A stretch of DNA of 64,000 nt. Origin: Streptomyces violascens. Lineage in GTDB: Bacteria > Actinomycetota > Actinomycetes > Streptomycetales > Streptomycetaceae. The DNA is taken from NCBI RefSeq assembly GCF_014649955.1, contig NZ_BMUA01000004.1:310001-374000 (forward strand), read 5' to 3'. Shown piece after piece: positions 31,365 to 41,006 of the stretch. Under the pieces are notes generated by a model. The model did no database searches. It saw nothing but the letters and a program-made list of their open reading frames with translations, and had not been told where the DNA came from. A program made the translations under genes and the position numbers. Each line of letters begins with the position of its first letter. Positions within the stretch are counted from its first letter, which is position 1.

Positions 31365-33563
31365 TTATCGCCCTTCTTCTGCCTGTTCGCGAATTTTGTC
31401 GGCGAGCTGGGGCGGCATCGGCTCGTGCCGGGCGTAGCTCCGGCTGAACCGTCCGGTGCCGTGGGAGAGGGACCTGAGGTCGAGCGCGTACCGGCCGATC
31501 TCGATCTCCGGGATCTCGGCGCGGACCAGCGTGCGGCCCGGGCCGGCCTGTTCGGTGCCGACCACCCGGCCGCGGCGGCCGGACAGGTCGCTCATCACGG
31601 GGCCCACGTAGTCGTCGGAGACCAGGACCTGGACCTCGGCGACCGGTTCGAGCAGATGGATACGGGCCTCGGCGGCCGCCTCCCGCAGGGCGAGCGCGCC
31701 GGCGGTCTGGAACGCCGCGTCGGAGGAGTCCACCGAGTGCGCCTTGCCGTCCAGGAGCGTGATCCGCACGTCGACCAGCGGATACCCCGCGGCCACGCCC
31801 TTGGCCGCCTGGGCCCGTACGCCCTTCTCCACGGACGGGATGAACTGGCGCGGGACCGAGCCGCCGACCACCTTGTCCACGAACTCGATGCCGCTGCCCG
31901 GAGGCAGCGGCTCCACGTCGATCTCGCAGATCGCGAACTGGCCGTGGCCGCCGGACTGCTTGACGTGCCGGCCGCGCCCCGCCGCCTTCGCGCCGAACGT
32001 CTCGCGCAGCGACACCTTGTGCGGCACGACGTCGACCTGGACGCCGTACCTGCTGCGCAGCCGCTCCAGGGCGACCTCCTTGTGGGCCTCGCCCAGGCAC
32101 CACAGGACCAGCTGGTGGGTGTGCGGGTTCTGTTCGAGCCGCATCGTCGGGTCCTCGGCGACGAGGCGCGACAGGCCCTGCGAGAGCTTGTCCTCGTCGG
32201 CCTTGCTGTGCGCCTCGATGGCCAGCGGGAGGAGCGGGTCGGGCATGTCCCAGGGGGCCATCAGGAGCGGGTCGTCCTTGCCGGACAGGGTGTCGCCGGT
32301 CTCGGCCCGGGACAGCTTGGCCACACACGCGAGGTCGCCCGCGACGCACTTGGTGAGCGTGCGCTGCTGCTTGCCGAAGGGCGAGGACAGCGCGCCGATC
32401 CGCTCGTCGACGTCGTGGTCCTCGTGGCCGCGGTCCTCCATGCCGTGGCCGGACACGTGCACCGTCTCGTCGGGGCGCAGGGTGCCGGAGAAGACCCGTA
32501 CCAGGCTGATCCGGCCCACGTACGGGTCGGACGAGGTCTTGATCACCTCGGCGACCAGCGGGCCCTCGACCGCGCACGAGGGCGTCGGGCGCGGCTTGCC
32601 CTGCGGGGTCGTGATCTCGGGGGCCGCCCGCTCCAGGGGGGAGGGGAAGCCGCCCGTGATGAGTTCGAGGAGTTCGATCGTGCCGAGGCCCTGCTTGGCA
32701 CCCTCGGCGGCCGGAGCTGCGGCCAGGACCGGGTGGAAGGTGCCGCGCGCCACCGCCCGCTCCAGGTCCGCGACCAACGTCTTGAAATCGATGTCCTCGC
32801 CGCCGAGGTAGCGGTCCATGAGGGTCTCGTCCTCGCTCTCCGCGATGATCCCCTCGATGAGCCGGTTGCGGGCCTCCTCGATCAGCGGGAGCTGGGCCGC
32901 GTCCGGCTGGGTCTCCTTGCGCTCGCCGGACTCGTAGTCGAAGACCCGCTGCGAGAGCAGCCCGGTCAGGCCGGTCACCGGCGCGTGCCCGTCGGGGCCG
33001 GCCGGGCCGTGCACCGGGAGGTACAGCGGGAGCACCGCGTCGGGGTCGTCGCCGCCGAAGGCCTCGGCGCAGATCCCGGTCATCGCGTCGAAGTCGGCGC
33101 GGGCCGCCTCCAGGTGCGTGACCACGATCGCGCGCGGCATCCCGACGGCCGCGCACTCGTCCCAGACCATCCGGGTGGAGCCGTCCACGCCGTCGGCCGC
33201 CGAGACGACGAAGAGCGCCGCGTCCGCCGCTCGCAGACCGGCCCTGAGTTCCCCGACGAAGTCGGCGTATCCGGGGGTGTCCAAGATATTGATCTTGAAA
33301 CCGCCCCATTCGACCGGAACCAGCGACAGCTGTACGGAGCGCTGCTGCCGGTGCTCGATCTCGTCGTAGTCGGAGACGGTCCCGCCGTCCTCGACCCGGC
33401 CCGCGCGGTTGACGGCCCCCGCCGCCAGCGCGAGCGCTTCCACCAACGTGGTCTTCCCGGATCCGGTGTGGCCGACCAGCACCACGTTCCGTACGGATGA
33501 GGGGTGGTCGGCCGCTGTAGCCCTGCCGGCGGCCCCGGGGTGTGCGTTTGCCTTGTCGCCCAT
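31365..33563 (-). CDS. EF-G-like translation GTPase
   Basis: A 732-residue protein with the five-domain EF-G layout. The P-loop GHTGSGKT is at residues 31-38, and switch II is ILDTPGYADF. Domain II, a domain III-like region and the C-terminal domain IV/V pair (DDYVGPVMSDLSGRRGRVVG) are visible. Where canonical EF-G has N/T-K-x-D (G4, guanine specificity), this protein has THLE in IVVTHLEAARADF, a divergent form. Start at ATG 33563 with GGGAGGA upstream; the longer open frame lacks a ribosome site. It is not the main fusA of the rps operon. It may act in stress translation or recycling. Confidence 0.85.
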   Translation of the reverse strand: MGDKANAHPGAAGRATAADHPSSVRNVVLVGHTGSGKTTLVEALALAAGAVNRAGRVEDGGTVSDYDEIEHRQQRSVQLSLVPVEWGGFKINILDTPGYADFVGELRAGLRAADAALFVVSAADGVDGSTRMVWDECAAVGMPRAIVVTHLEAARADFDAMTGICAEAFGGDDPDAVLPLYLPVHGPAGPDGHAPVTGLTGLLSQRVFDYESGERKETQPDAAQLPLIEEARNRLIEGIIAESEDETLMDRYLGGEDIDFKTLVADLERAVARGTFHPVLAAAPAAEGAKQGLGTIELLELITGGFPSPLERAAPEITTPQGKPRPTPSCAVEGPLVAEVIKTSSDPYVGRISLVRVFSGTLRPDETVHVSGHGMEDRGHEDHDVDERIGALSSPFGKQQRTLTKCVAGDLACVAKLSRAETGDTLSGKDDPLLMAPWDMPDPLLPLAIEAHSKADEDKLSQGLSRLVAEDPTMRLEQNPHTHQLVLWCLGEAHKEVALERLRSRYGVQVDVVPHKVSLRETFGAKAAGRGRHVKQSGGHGQFAICEIDVEPLPPGSGIEFVDKVVGGSVPRQFIPSVEKGVRAQAAKGVAAGYPLVDVRITLLDGKAHSVDSSDAAFQTAGALALREAAAEARIHLLEPVAEVQVLVSDDYVGPVMSDLSGRRGRVVGTEQAGPGRTLVRAEIPEIEIGRYALDLRSLSHGTGRFSRSYARHEPMPPQLADKIREQAEEGR

Positions 33564-33836
33564 GTCCGTTCCTCCCGGTTTCGTGCGCGGTGAGGTGGTG
33601 AGGGGGGCGCGGACACGCGGACTCCGCGTGCGGAGGCGGCATCTGCGACGCCCGCGGTAATTCGAGCTTTCCACTCCGGTCACTGTGCGTCCATACGTCG
33701 TACGGGATCGCACGCGGACAGTGGCCCGCCGGTCACGCGGCGGGTGCCCGGCGGTGCGGCCGCGCAGTCGTGGCTACGATGGGTCGGCCGGTGGCCAGCA
33801 GGGGCCGCGCGGCCACACCGACCCCTCGGGAAGGCC

Positions 33837-34493
33837 ATGCTGAACAAGTACGCGCGTGCATTCTTCACGCGTGTCCTCACGCCGTTCGCCGCATTTCTGC
33901 TCCGCCGCGGAGTCAGCCCCGACGCGGTGACCCTCATCGGTACGGCCGGAGTGATGGCGGGTGCGCTGGTCTTCTTCCCCCGTGGAGAGTTCTTCTGGGG
34001 CACCATCGTCATCACCCTCTTCGTCTTCTCCGACCTGGTCGACGGCAACATGGCGCGCCAGGCCGGGATCTCCAGCCGCTGGGGCGCCTTCCTCGACTCG
34101 ACGCTCGACCGGGTCGCCGACGGCGCGATCTTCGGCGGCTTCGCCCTCTGGTACGCCGGGCAGGGCGACGACAACGCGCTGTGCGCGGTGGCCATCTTCT
34201 GCCTGGCCAGCGGCCAGGTGGTGTCGTACACCAAGGCGCGCGGCGAGGCGATCGGGCTGCCGGTCGCGGTCAACGGCCTGGTGGAGCGGGCCGAGCGGCT
34301 CGTGATCTCGCTGGTCGCCGCGGGCCTGGCCGGACTGCACGCGTTCGGTGTGCCGGGCATCCAGGTGCTGCTGCCCATCGCGCTGTGGATCGTGGCCGTG
34401 GGCAGCCTCGTCACGCTGATCCAGCGCGTGGTGACGGTCCGCCGGGAGTCCGCCGAGGCCGACGCGCAGGCGGCCGGTGAGGCGGGCGCATGA
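33837..34493 (+). CDS. pgsA: Phosphatidylinositol phosphate synthase (CDP-alcohol phosphatidyltransferase)
   Basis: A 218-residue membrane enzyme. The CDP-alcohol signature D-x2-D-G-x2-A-R-x8-G-x3-D-x3-D is complete: SDLVDGNMARQAGISS, then WGAFLDSTLDRVAD. Six hydrophobic helices fit the family. It would join CDP-diacylglycerol and inositol 1-phosphate to give phosphatidylinositol phosphate; the neighbours (PIM acyltransferase and mannosyltransferase) support this over phosphatidylglycerol synthesis. Start at ATG 33837. Its stop overlaps the next gene (ATGA). Confidence 0.88.
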   Translation: MLNKYARAFFTRVLTPFAAFLLRRGVSPDAVTLIGTAGVMAGALVFFPRGEFFWGTIVITLFVFSDLVDGNMARQAGISSRWGAFLDSTLDRVADGAIFGGFALWYAGQGDDNALCAVAIFCLASGQVVSYTKARGEAIGLPVAVNGLVERAERLVISLVAAGLAGLHAFGVPGIQVLLPIALWIVAVGSLVTLIQRVVTVRRESAEADAQAAGEAGA

Positions 34494-35386
34494 AGGACAG
34501 GCTGACCGACGCGCTGTACGGCCTGGGCTGGGCCACCGTCAAAAAGCTGCCGGAACCCGTCGCCAACGGGCTCGGCCGGCGCATCGCCGACCAGGTGTGG
34601 AAGCGGCGCGGCAAGAGCGTGTTGCGCCTGGAGTCCAACCTGGCGCGCGTCGTTCCCGACGCCACCCCGCAGCGGCTCGCGGCCCTCTCGCAGGCCGGCA
34701 TGCGCTCCTACATGCGGTACTGGATGGAGTCCTTCCGGCTGCCGTCGTGGAGCAAGGACCGGATGGCGAGCGGCTTCGAGCCCGAGGACGTCCACCACCT
34801 CGTGGACGGCCTCGCGTCCGGACGCGGAGTCGTCCTCGCCCTGCCCCACATGGGCAACTACGACCTCGCGGGCGCCTGGGTCACCACCAAGCTGGACACC
34901 CCGTTCACCACGGTCGCCGAGCGCCTCAAGCCCGAGACGCTGTACGACCGCTTCGTCGCCTACCGCGAGAGCCTCGGCATGGAGGTCCTGCCGCACGTCG
35001 GCGGCTCCGCCTTCGGCACGCTGGCCCGGCGGCTGCGCGCGGGCGGCCTGGTCTGCCTGGTCGCCGACCGCGACCTGTCGGCGTCCGGCGTCGAGGTCAA
35101 GTTCTTCGGCGAGACGACCCGGATGCCCGCCGGACCGGCCATGCTGGCCCAGCAGACCGGCGCGCTGCTGCTTCCGGTGACGCTCTGGTACGACGACTCG
35201 CCCATCATGAAGGGCCGGGTCCACCCGCCCATCGAGGTGCCCGAGACAGGTGACCGGGCCTCCAAGACGTCCTCGATGACACAGGCGCTGGCCGATGCCT
35301 TCGCCACCGGAATCGCCGACCACCCGGAGGACTGGCACATGCTGCAACGGCTGTGGCTCGCCGACCTCGAGGAGCGACGGCCGTGA
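34490..35386 (+). CDS. Phosphatidylinositol mannoside acyltransferase
   Basis: A 298-residue member of the lipid A lauroyl/myristoyl acyltransferase family, in actinobacteria the PatA type that adds a fatty acid to the mannose of PIM. The catalytic H-x4-D/E region is ALPHMGNYDLAGAW near residue 120, and GLVCLVADRDLSASGVEVKF follows as the second conserved block. ATG 34490 overlaps the pgsA stop by 4 nt, and its own stop overlaps the next start by 4 nt. The three genes are thus translationally coupled. Confidence 0.88.
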   Translation: MKDRLTDALYGLGWATVKKLPEPVANGLGRRIADQVWKRRGKSVLRLESNLARVVPDATPQRLAALSQAGMRSYMRYWMESFRLPSWSKDRMASGFEPEDVHHLVDGLASGRGVVLALPHMGNYDLAGAWVTTKLDTPFTTVAERLKPETLYDRFVAYRESLGMEVLPHVGGSAFGTLARRLRAGGLVCLVADRDLSASGVEVKFFGETTRMPAGPAMLAQQTGALLLPVTLWYDDSPIMKGRVHPPIEVPETGDRASKTSSMTQALADAFATGIADHPEDWHMLQRLWLADLEERRP

Positions 35387-36543
35387 AGATCGGCATCGTC
35401 TGCCCGTACTCGTGGGACGTCCCCGGCGGCGTCCAGTTCCACATCAGGGACCTCGCCGAGCACCTCATTCGCCTCGGCCACGAGGTCTCGGTGCTCGCCC
35501 CCGCCGACGACGAGACCCCGCTGCCGCCCTATGTCGTCTCGGCGGGCCGGGCCGTCCCGGTCCCGTACAACGGCTCGGTGGCGCGGCTCAACTTCGGGTT
35601 CCTGTCGGCCGCGCGGGTGCGGCGCTGGCTGCACGACGGCACCTTCGACGTCATCCACATCCACGAGCCGGCCTCGCCCTCGCTCGGGCTGCTCTCGTGC
35701 TGGGCGGCGCAGGGTCCCATCGTGGCGACGTTCCACACCTCCAACCCCCGATCGCGCGCGATGATCGCGGCGTACCCGATCCTGCAGCCCGCCCTGGAGA
35801 AGATCAGCGCGCGCATCGCGGTCAGCGAGTACGCGCGGCGCACCCTGGTGGAACACCTCGGCGGCGACGCGGTGGTGATCCCCAACGGCGTCGACGTCGA
35901 CTTCTTCGCGAAGGCCGAGCCGAAGAAGGAGTGGCAGGGCCAGACCCTCGGCTTCATAGGGCGCATCGACGAGCCCCGCAAGGGCCTGCCGGTCCTCATG
36001 AAGGCGCTCCCCAAGATCCTCGCCGAGCGCCCGGAGACCCGGCTGCTCGTCGCGGGCCGGGGCGACGAGGAGGAGGCGGTCGCCTCCCTGCCGCCCGAGA
36101 TGCGCTCGCGGGTCGAGTTCCTGGGCATGGTCAGCGACGAGGACAAGGCGCGGCTGCTGCGCAGCGTGGACGTGTACGTCGCGCCCAACACCGGCGGCGA
36201 GAGCTTCGGGATCATCCTGGTCGAGGCGCTGTCGGCGGGTGCCGCGGTCCTCGCCAGCGACCTGGACGCCTTCGCGCAGGTCCTGGACCAGGGCGCGGCG
36301 GGCGACCTCTTCGCCAACGAGGACGCCGACGCGCTCGCCTCGGCGGCCGTACGCCTGCTCGCCGACCCGGCGCGCCGCGCGGGCCTGAGCGAACGCGGTT
36401 CGGCCCATGTGCGGCGGTTCGACTGGGCGACGGTCGGCGCGGACATTCTCGCCGTGTACGAGACGGTGACGCACGGGGCGGCGGCGGTGGCCACGGACGA
36501 ACGCACCGGATTCCGGGCGCGGTTCGGGCTGGCCAGGGACTGA
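35383..36543 (+). CDS. pimA: GDP-mannose:phosphatidylinositol alpha-mannosyltransferase (PimA-like)
   Basis: A 386-residue GT-B, GT4-family glycosyltransferase. The N-terminal KIGIVCPYSWDVPGGVQFHI glycine loop is typical of PimA, and VIPNGVDVDFF begins the C-terminal nucleotide-sugar domain. APNTGGESFGIILVEALSAG holds the E-x7-E motif that binds GDP-mannose. It starts PIM assembly by mannosylating phosphatidylinositol on the inner face of the membrane. GTG 35383 overlaps the preceding stop (GTGA). It is the last gene of the pgsA-acyltransferase-pimA operon. Confidence 0.9.
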   Translation: MKIGIVCPYSWDVPGGVQFHIRDLAEHLIRLGHEVSVLAPADDETPLPPYVVSAGRAVPVPYNGSVARLNFGFLSAARVRRWLHDGTFDVIHIHEPASPSLGLLSCWAAQGPIVATFHTSNPRSRAMIAAYPILQPALEKISARIAVSEYARRTLVEHLGGDAVVIPNGVDVDFFAKAEPKKEWQGQTLGFIGRIDEPRKGLPVLMKALPKILAERPETRLLVAGRGDEEEAVASLPPEMRSRVEFLGMVSDEDKARLLRSVDVYVAPNTGGESFGIILVEALSAGAAVLASDLDAFAQVLDQGAAGDLFANEDADALASAAVRLLADPARRAGLSERGSAHVRRFDWATVGADILAVYETVTHGAAAVATDERTGFRARFGLARD

Positions 36544-36622
36544 ACTCCGGCCGGATTGGGGGAGTGAGGCCCCGGGGCGCATCGCCGCCGGGTGCTGTCG
36601 GGCCGGGTCCGGGCCCGCCGTG

Positions 36623-37804
36623 TCAGGCCGGGGTCAGCAGCGGCCACACGTCGGCTGCGGCCGCGGTGCCCCACACCGGGTCGCCGTGTCCGTAGCCCGC
36701 CACCACGCGGAAACCGACCCGGTCGCTGCCGCCGGCCCGGATCAGCTCGGCGCCCCGGGGGTGGTCGCCCCGGCCGAGTTCCATGTTGACCCAGACCACC
36801 TCGGCCCGGATCGCCGCCCAGTCGATGACGTACCCCGTGCCGTCGGCGGCCCACACCGACATCAGGTCGCGGAGCAGCGCGTTCGGCACGAGCCCGCTGC
36901 CCAGCGCGGCGGTCGCCCCGGCCCAGACCCCCAGCGGGGTGCGGTCGAGCGCGAACCGGTCCTCGGCGGGGCTCGCCCCGAACGCGTACGTCCCCGCGCT
37001 GAAGCCCTGCCGGTAGATCCAGTTGGTGAGCCCGGGCAGTGAACTCGTGCGGATCAGCGCGAAGTGCGCGAGCCCCGCGTTGGTGAACCGGGCCGAGGGG
37101 CCGGGCGGCCACGGCACCGCGCTCGCTCCGCCGGGATCGGCCACGGCACGCCCCAACAGCCCTTTCAGGCCAGGGTCGTTGACGTAGGCGCCCTGGTCGA
37201 TGAGCCCCTGGAGCGCGGTGCGCGACTGTGCGGCGCGTACCGCGAGATCACCTGTGTACGGGCCCGTCGTGTCGAGGGCGACCACCCGGCGCAGCCGGTG
37301 CGAGGTGTCCGTGGACGCCAGGTCCAGGGCGAGCACGGCCCCGGCCGAGTGGCCCACGAACTGGTGGGGGAGCGGAAGGACCCCGGTCACGGCGTCGATC
37401 ACCGAGCGGGCGTCGCGGGCGTGTGCGGCGAGGCCCCGGTCGGCCGTGATGTCCGCGGCCGGGGCCAGGTCCTCGCGCGGGGAGATCCCCACCACCAGCC
37501 GGCCCGTGCCCCGCAGGTGGTGGGCGAGGTTGTGGTCGCGCGGAGTGAAGAAGTTCGCGGCGAAATTGAGCCCGCCACCGGGCAGCAGGAAGGCGATGCC
37601 GGTCGGCGGACGGCGGGTGTCGGCCACCACGTCGACGCCGAGCGGCACGCCCTGGCCGCCGGTCGTGAACCGGGTGTGCGCCCAGCCGTCCCCGTGCTCG
37701 ACCCGCGCGTCCCGGCCGCCGAGCACCTCGGCGATCCGCCGTGCCGCGTCGCGCGGGACCGCAGCTCCCGCCATACTCCCGGTCACCAACTGGCGTGCTT
37801 TCAC
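36623..37804 (-). CDS. Alpha/beta-hydrolase-like protein
   Basis: A 393-residue soluble protein. The nucleophile elbow GHSAG (FVGHSAGAVLALDLA) lies near residue 165 and the catalytic His is probably in GYGHGDPVWG near residue 378. An Asp in the GGSDRVGF stretch could complete the triad. An oxyanion-type LLPGGGLNFAANFF lies near residue 75. There is no signal peptide. Start at ATG 37804. Lipase, esterase or thioesterase activity is possible; the substrate is unknown. It converges with pimA and diverges from the LemA-like gene. Confidence 0.75.
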   Translation of the reverse strand: MKARQLVTGSMAGAAVPRDAARRIAEVLGGRDARVEHGDGWAHTRFTTGGQGVPLGVDVVADTRRPPTGIAFLLPGGGLNFAANFFTPRDHNLAHHLRGTGRLVVGISPREDLAPAADITADRGLAAHARDARSVIDAVTGVLPLPHQFVGHSAGAVLALDLASTDTSHRLRRVVALDTTGPYTGDLAVRAAQSRTALQGLIDQGAYVNDPGLKGLLGRAVADPGGASAVPWPPGPSARFTNAGLAHFALIRTSSLPGLTNWIYRQGFSAGTYAFGASPAEDRFALDRTPLGVWAGATAALGSGLVPNALLRDLMSVWAADGTGYVIDWAAIRAEVVWVNMELGRGDHPRGAELIRAGGSDRVGFRVVAGYGHGDPVWGTAAAADVWPLLTPA

Positions 37805-37938
37805 AGCCCGTTCCCCCTGCCTGTCCGATCGGCCCGTATCAAGGGATCCAGCCTTCCCTACGGCACCCCGCCTTCCAAGAGCGGGCCCGTCCCCCGGGCG
37901 GGACGGCCGCCCCCGGCGCCCCGGTAGCCTTGCGGCCC

Positions 37939-38484
37939 GTGACCGTAACCCTCATCTGGATCGTCGTCGCCCTCGTCGCGATCGGCCTCTATCTCAGCTG
38001 GACCGCCGGCCGGCTCGACCGGCTGCACACCCGCATCGACGCGGCCCGCGCCGCCCTGGACGCCCAACTGCTGCGCCGCGCCTCGGTCACCCAGGAACTG
38101 GCCACGAGCGGGGTGCTCGACCCGGCCGCCTCGATCGTCCTGTACGAGGCCGCGCACGCGGCACGGCAGGCGGAGGAGGAGCACCGGGAGGTCGCCGAGA
38201 GCGAGCTCAGCCAGGCGCTGCGGGCGGTCTTCGGGGAGCCCGCGCAGATGGAGGCCGTACGGGAGGCGCCGGGCGGTGTGGAGGCCGCCGAGGAGCTGGC
38301 GCAGGCGGTGCGCAGGGTGCCGATGGCGCGGCGCTTCCACAATGACGCCGTACGGGCGGCGAGGGCGCTGCGCAGGCACCGTACGGTGCGCTGGTTCCGC
38401 CTTGCGGGCCATGCTCCGTTCCCGCTGGCCTTCGAAATGGACGACGAGCCGCCGACGGCACTGGCCGACCGGCCGGGGACGTGA
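37939..38484 (+). CDS. LemA-like membrane-anchored coiled-coil protein
   Basis: A 181-residue protein. An N-terminal membrane helix (VTLIWIVVALVAIGLYLSW) is followed by long helices rich in Ala, Arg and Glu. The arrangement, including RLDRLHTRIDAARAALDAQL after the anchor, resembles LemA-family proteins, in which a single anchor is followed by a helical bundle. The C-terminal end (RWFRLAGHAPFPLAFEMDDE) is a recurring feature of the actinobacterial members. Start at GTG 37939. The role is unknown. Confidence 0.65.
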   Translation: MTVTLIWIVVALVAIGLYLSWTAGRLDRLHTRIDAARAALDAQLLRRASVTQELATSGVLDPAASIVLYEAAHAARQAEEEHREVAESELSQALRAVFGEPAQMEAVREAPGGVEAAEELAQAVRRVPMARRFHNDAVRAARALRRHRTVRWFRLAGHAPFPLAFEMDDEPPTALADRPGT

Positions 38485-38551
38485 TCCTGAGGCACCTTTG
38501 GAACGGCTGACCGGGGAAAACGATCCACCGGGTATGCATTGGCCCTTGATG

Positions 38552-38566
38552 TGGACTGGTTGTCCA
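38552..38566. promoter_or_regulatory. Small palindrome upstream of pdxS
   Basis: TGGAC (38552-38556) and GTCCA (38562-38566) face each other across TGGTT, 51 nt before the pdxS start codon. It may be an operator for vitamin B6 control. The arms are only 5 bp. Confidence 0.3.
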
Positions 38567-38616
38567 GGGTTCTCTCGGGGCAGCAGAATCCCTTCTTCAC
38601 TCAGTGAGGTCGCTCC

Positions 38617-39537
38617 GTGTCCAGCACGCCTTCCAGCACCCCCCAGTCCGACAGCCCCGCCCTCGGCACCGCCCGCGTCAAGCGCGGCATGGCCGAGCAG
38701 CTCAAGGGCGGCGTGATCATGGACGTGGTCAACGCCGAGCAGGCGAAGATCGCCGAGGACGCGGGCGCCGTCGCCGTCATGGCCCTGGAGCGGGTTCCGG
38801 CCGACATCCGCAAGGACGGCGGCGTGGCCCGGATGTCCGACCCGAACATGATCGAGGAGATCATCGGCGCGGTCTCCATCCCGGTGATGGCCAAGTCCCG
38901 GATCGGCCACTTCGTCGAGGCCCAGGTCCTGCAGTCGCTCGGCGTCGACTACATCGACGAGTCCGAGGTCCTCACCCCGGCCGACGAGGTCAACCACAGC
39001 GACAAGTTCGCCTTCACGACGCCGTTCGTGTGTGGTGCCACCAACCTGGGCGAGGCCCTGCGCCGCATCGCCGAGGGCGCGGCCATGATCCGCTCCAAGG
39101 GCGAGGCCGGCACCGGCAACGTCGTCGAGGCCGTCCGCCACCTGCGCCAGATCAAGAACGAGATCGCCAAGCTGCGCGGCTTCGACAACAACGAGCTGTA
39201 CGCCGCCGCCAAGGAGCTGCGCGCCCCGTACGAGCTGGTCAAGGAAGTCTCCGAGCTCGGCAAGCTTCCCGTCGTGCTGTTCTCCGCCGGTGGCGTGGCC
39301 ACCCCCGCCGACGCCGCGCTGATGCGCCAGCTCGGCGCCGAGGGCGTCTTCGTCGGCTCCGGCATCTTCAAGTCCGGCGACCCGGCCAAGCGCGCCGCCG
39401 CCATCGTGAAGGCCACCACCTTCTACGACGACCCGAAGATCATCGCGGACGCCTCCCGCAACCTGGGCGAGGCCATGGTCGGCATCAACTGCGACACCCT
39501 GCCCGAGACCGAGCGCTACGCCAACCGCGGCTGGTAG
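38617..39537 (+). CDS. pdxS: Pyridoxal 5'-phosphate synthase subunit PdxS
   Basis: A 306-residue (beta/alpha)8 enzyme of normal length. The first active-site Lys is in [10 protein letters not shown] and the second in [11 protein letters not shown]. The [11 protein letters not shown] phosphate loop near the C-terminus is characteristic. It condenses ribose 5-phosphate, glyceraldehyde 3-phosphate and ammonia into pyridoxal phosphate, with PdxT supplying the ammonia. Start at GTG 38617. pdxT begins 7 nt after the stop codon. Confidence 0.97.
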   Translation: MSSTPSSTPQSDSPALGTARVKRGMAEQLKGGVIMDVVNAEQAKIAEDAGAVAVMALERVPADIRKDGGVARMSDPNMIEEIIGAVSIPVMAKSRIGHFVEAQVLQSLGVDYIDESEVLTPADEVNHSDKFAFTTPFVCGATNLGEALRRIAEGAAMIRSKGEAGTGNVVEAVRHLRQIKNEIAKLRGFDNNELYAAAKELRAPYELVKEVSELGKLPVVLFSAGGVATPADAALMRQLGAEGVFVGSGIFKSGDPAKRAAAIVKATTFYDDPKIIADASRNLGEAMVGINCDTLPETERYANRGW

Positions 39538-39544
39538 TCCCATC

Positions 39545-40129
39545 ATGAACACCCCCGTGATCGGTGTCCTGGCCCTCCAGGGCGACGTACGGGAGCACCT
39601 CATCGCCCTGGCCGCGGCGGACGCCGTGGCCAGGCCGGTCAGGCGCCCCGAGGAGCTCGCCGAGGTGGACGGCCTGGTCATACCCGGCGGCGAGTCCACC
39701 ACCATCTCCAAGCTGGCCGTGCTGTTCGGCATGCTGGAGCCGCTGCGCGAGCGGGTCCGCGCGGGCATGCCCGTGTACGGCACCTGCGCCGGGCTGATCA
39801 TGCTCGCCGACAAGATCCTCGACCCGCGTTCGGGCCAGGAGACCATCGGCGGCATCGAGATGATCGTCCGCCGCAACGCCTTCGGCCGCCAGAACGAGTC
39901 GTTCGAGGCGACCGTGGAGGTTTTGGGCGTCGGCCCCGTAGAAGGCGTGTTCATCCGCGCGCCCTGGGTCGAGTCCGTCGGCGCCGAGACCGAAGTGCTC
40001 GCCGAGCACGGCGGCCACATCGTCGCCGTACGCCAGGGCAACGCGCTGGCGACCTCGTTCCACCCCGAGCTCACGGGCGACCACCGTATGCACGCGCTGT
40101 TCGTGGACATGGTGCGCGCCGCAGTGTGA
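39545..40129 (+). CDS. pdxT: Pyridoxal 5'-phosphate synthase glutaminase PdxT
   Basis: A 194-residue class I glutaminase. The opening [13 protein letters not shown] and [11 protein letters not shown] are PdxT signatures. The nucleophile is the Cys in YGTCAGLIM, and the His-Glu pair is in SFHPELTGD. It releases ammonia from glutamine and channels it to PdxS. Start at ATG 39545. The pair forms one operon, and yebC follows 62 nt on. Confidence 0.97.
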   Translation: MNTPVIGVLALQGDVREHLIALAAADAVARPVRRPEELAEVDGLVIPGGESTTISKLAVLFGMLEPLRERVRAGMPVYGTCAGLIMLADKILDPRSGQETIGGIEMIVRRNAFGRQNESFEATVEVLGVGPVEGVFIRAPWVESVGAETEVLAEHGGHIVAVRQGNALATSFHPELTGDHRMHALFVDMVRAAV

Positions 40130-40191
40130 CTCGGTCCCGGTAGGATCTCTGCCGAACGACGCAGAATGGGTTACGCGAAGGAGACAGGCAG

Positions 40192-40944
40192 ATGTCCGGC
40201 CACTCTAAATGGGCTACGACGAAGCACAAGAAGGCCGTGATCGATGCCAAGCGCGGCAAGCTCTTCGCGAAGCTGATCAAGAACATCGAGGTCGCGGCCC
40301 GCACCGGCGGCGCCGACATCGACGGCAACCCGACGCTCTTCGACGCCGTACAGAAGGCCAAGAAGCAGTCGGTGCCCAACAAGAACATCGACTCCGCGCT
40401 CAAGCGCGGTGCCGGTCTCGAGGCGGGCGGCGCCGACTACGAGACGATCATGTACGAGGGTTACGGCCCGAACGGTGTCGCGGTGCTCATCGAGTGCCTC
40501 ACCGACAACCGCAACCGTGCCGCATCCGACGTACGTGTCGCGATGACCCGCAACGGCGGCAACATGGCCGACCCGGGCTCCGTTTCGTACCTCTTCAACC
40601 GCAAGGGCGTCATCGTCCTGCCCAAGGCCGGGCTCTCCGAGGACGACGTCCTGGACGCCGTCCTGGAAGCGGGTGCGGAGGAAGTCAACGACCTCGGTGA
40701 GTCCTTCGAGATCATCTCCGAGGCAACCGACCTGGTCGCGGTCCGCACCGCGCTCCAGGAGGCCGGCATCGACTACGACTCGGCCGACTCCAACTTCGTC
40801 CCGACCATGCAGGTCGAGCTGGACGAAGAGGGCGCGCGGAAGATCTTCAAGCTGATCGACGCGCTGGAGGACAGCGACGACGTGCAGAACGTCTTCGCCA
40901 ACTTCGACGTCTCCGACGAGGTCATGGAGAAGGTCGACGCGTAG
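40192..40944 (+). CDS. yebC: YebC/PmpR-family regulatory or translation factor
   Basis: A 250-residue protein of the normal YebC length. The N-terminus [20 protein letters not shown] is diagnostic, followed by [19 protein letters not shown] and the C-terminal acidic domain. YebC proteins have been described as DNA-binding regulators and more recently as helpers of translation through proline stretches. ATG 40192 follows GGAG at good spacing. In many bacteria it precedes ruvCAB, as here; a terminator separates them. Confidence 0.95.
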   Translation: MSGHSKWATTKHKKAVIDAKRGKLFAKLIKNIEVAARTGGADIDGNPTLFDAVQKAKKQSVPNKNIDSALKRGAGLEAGGADYETIMYEGYGPNGVAVLIECLTDNRNRAASDVRVAMTRNGGNMADPGSVSYLFNRKGVIVLPKAGLSEDDVLDAVLEAGAEEVNDLGESFEIISEATDLVAVRTALQEAGIDYDSADSNFVPTMQVELDEEGARKIFKLIDALEDSDDVQNVFANFDVSDEVMEKVDA

Positions 40945-40968
40945 CACCGCCACGATGTGAGCGGTTCC

Positions 40969-41002
40969 GGCGGGCCGATGGGACACGTCCCATCGGCCCG
41001 CC
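40969..41002 (+). terminator. Terminator after yebC
   Basis: GGCGGGCCGATGGGA pairs with TCCCATCGGCCCGCC around CACG, a perfect 15-bp stem 24 nt after the stop codon. It is directly followed by the ruvC promoter motif. Confidence 0.85.
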
Positions 41003-41006
41003 GCCG

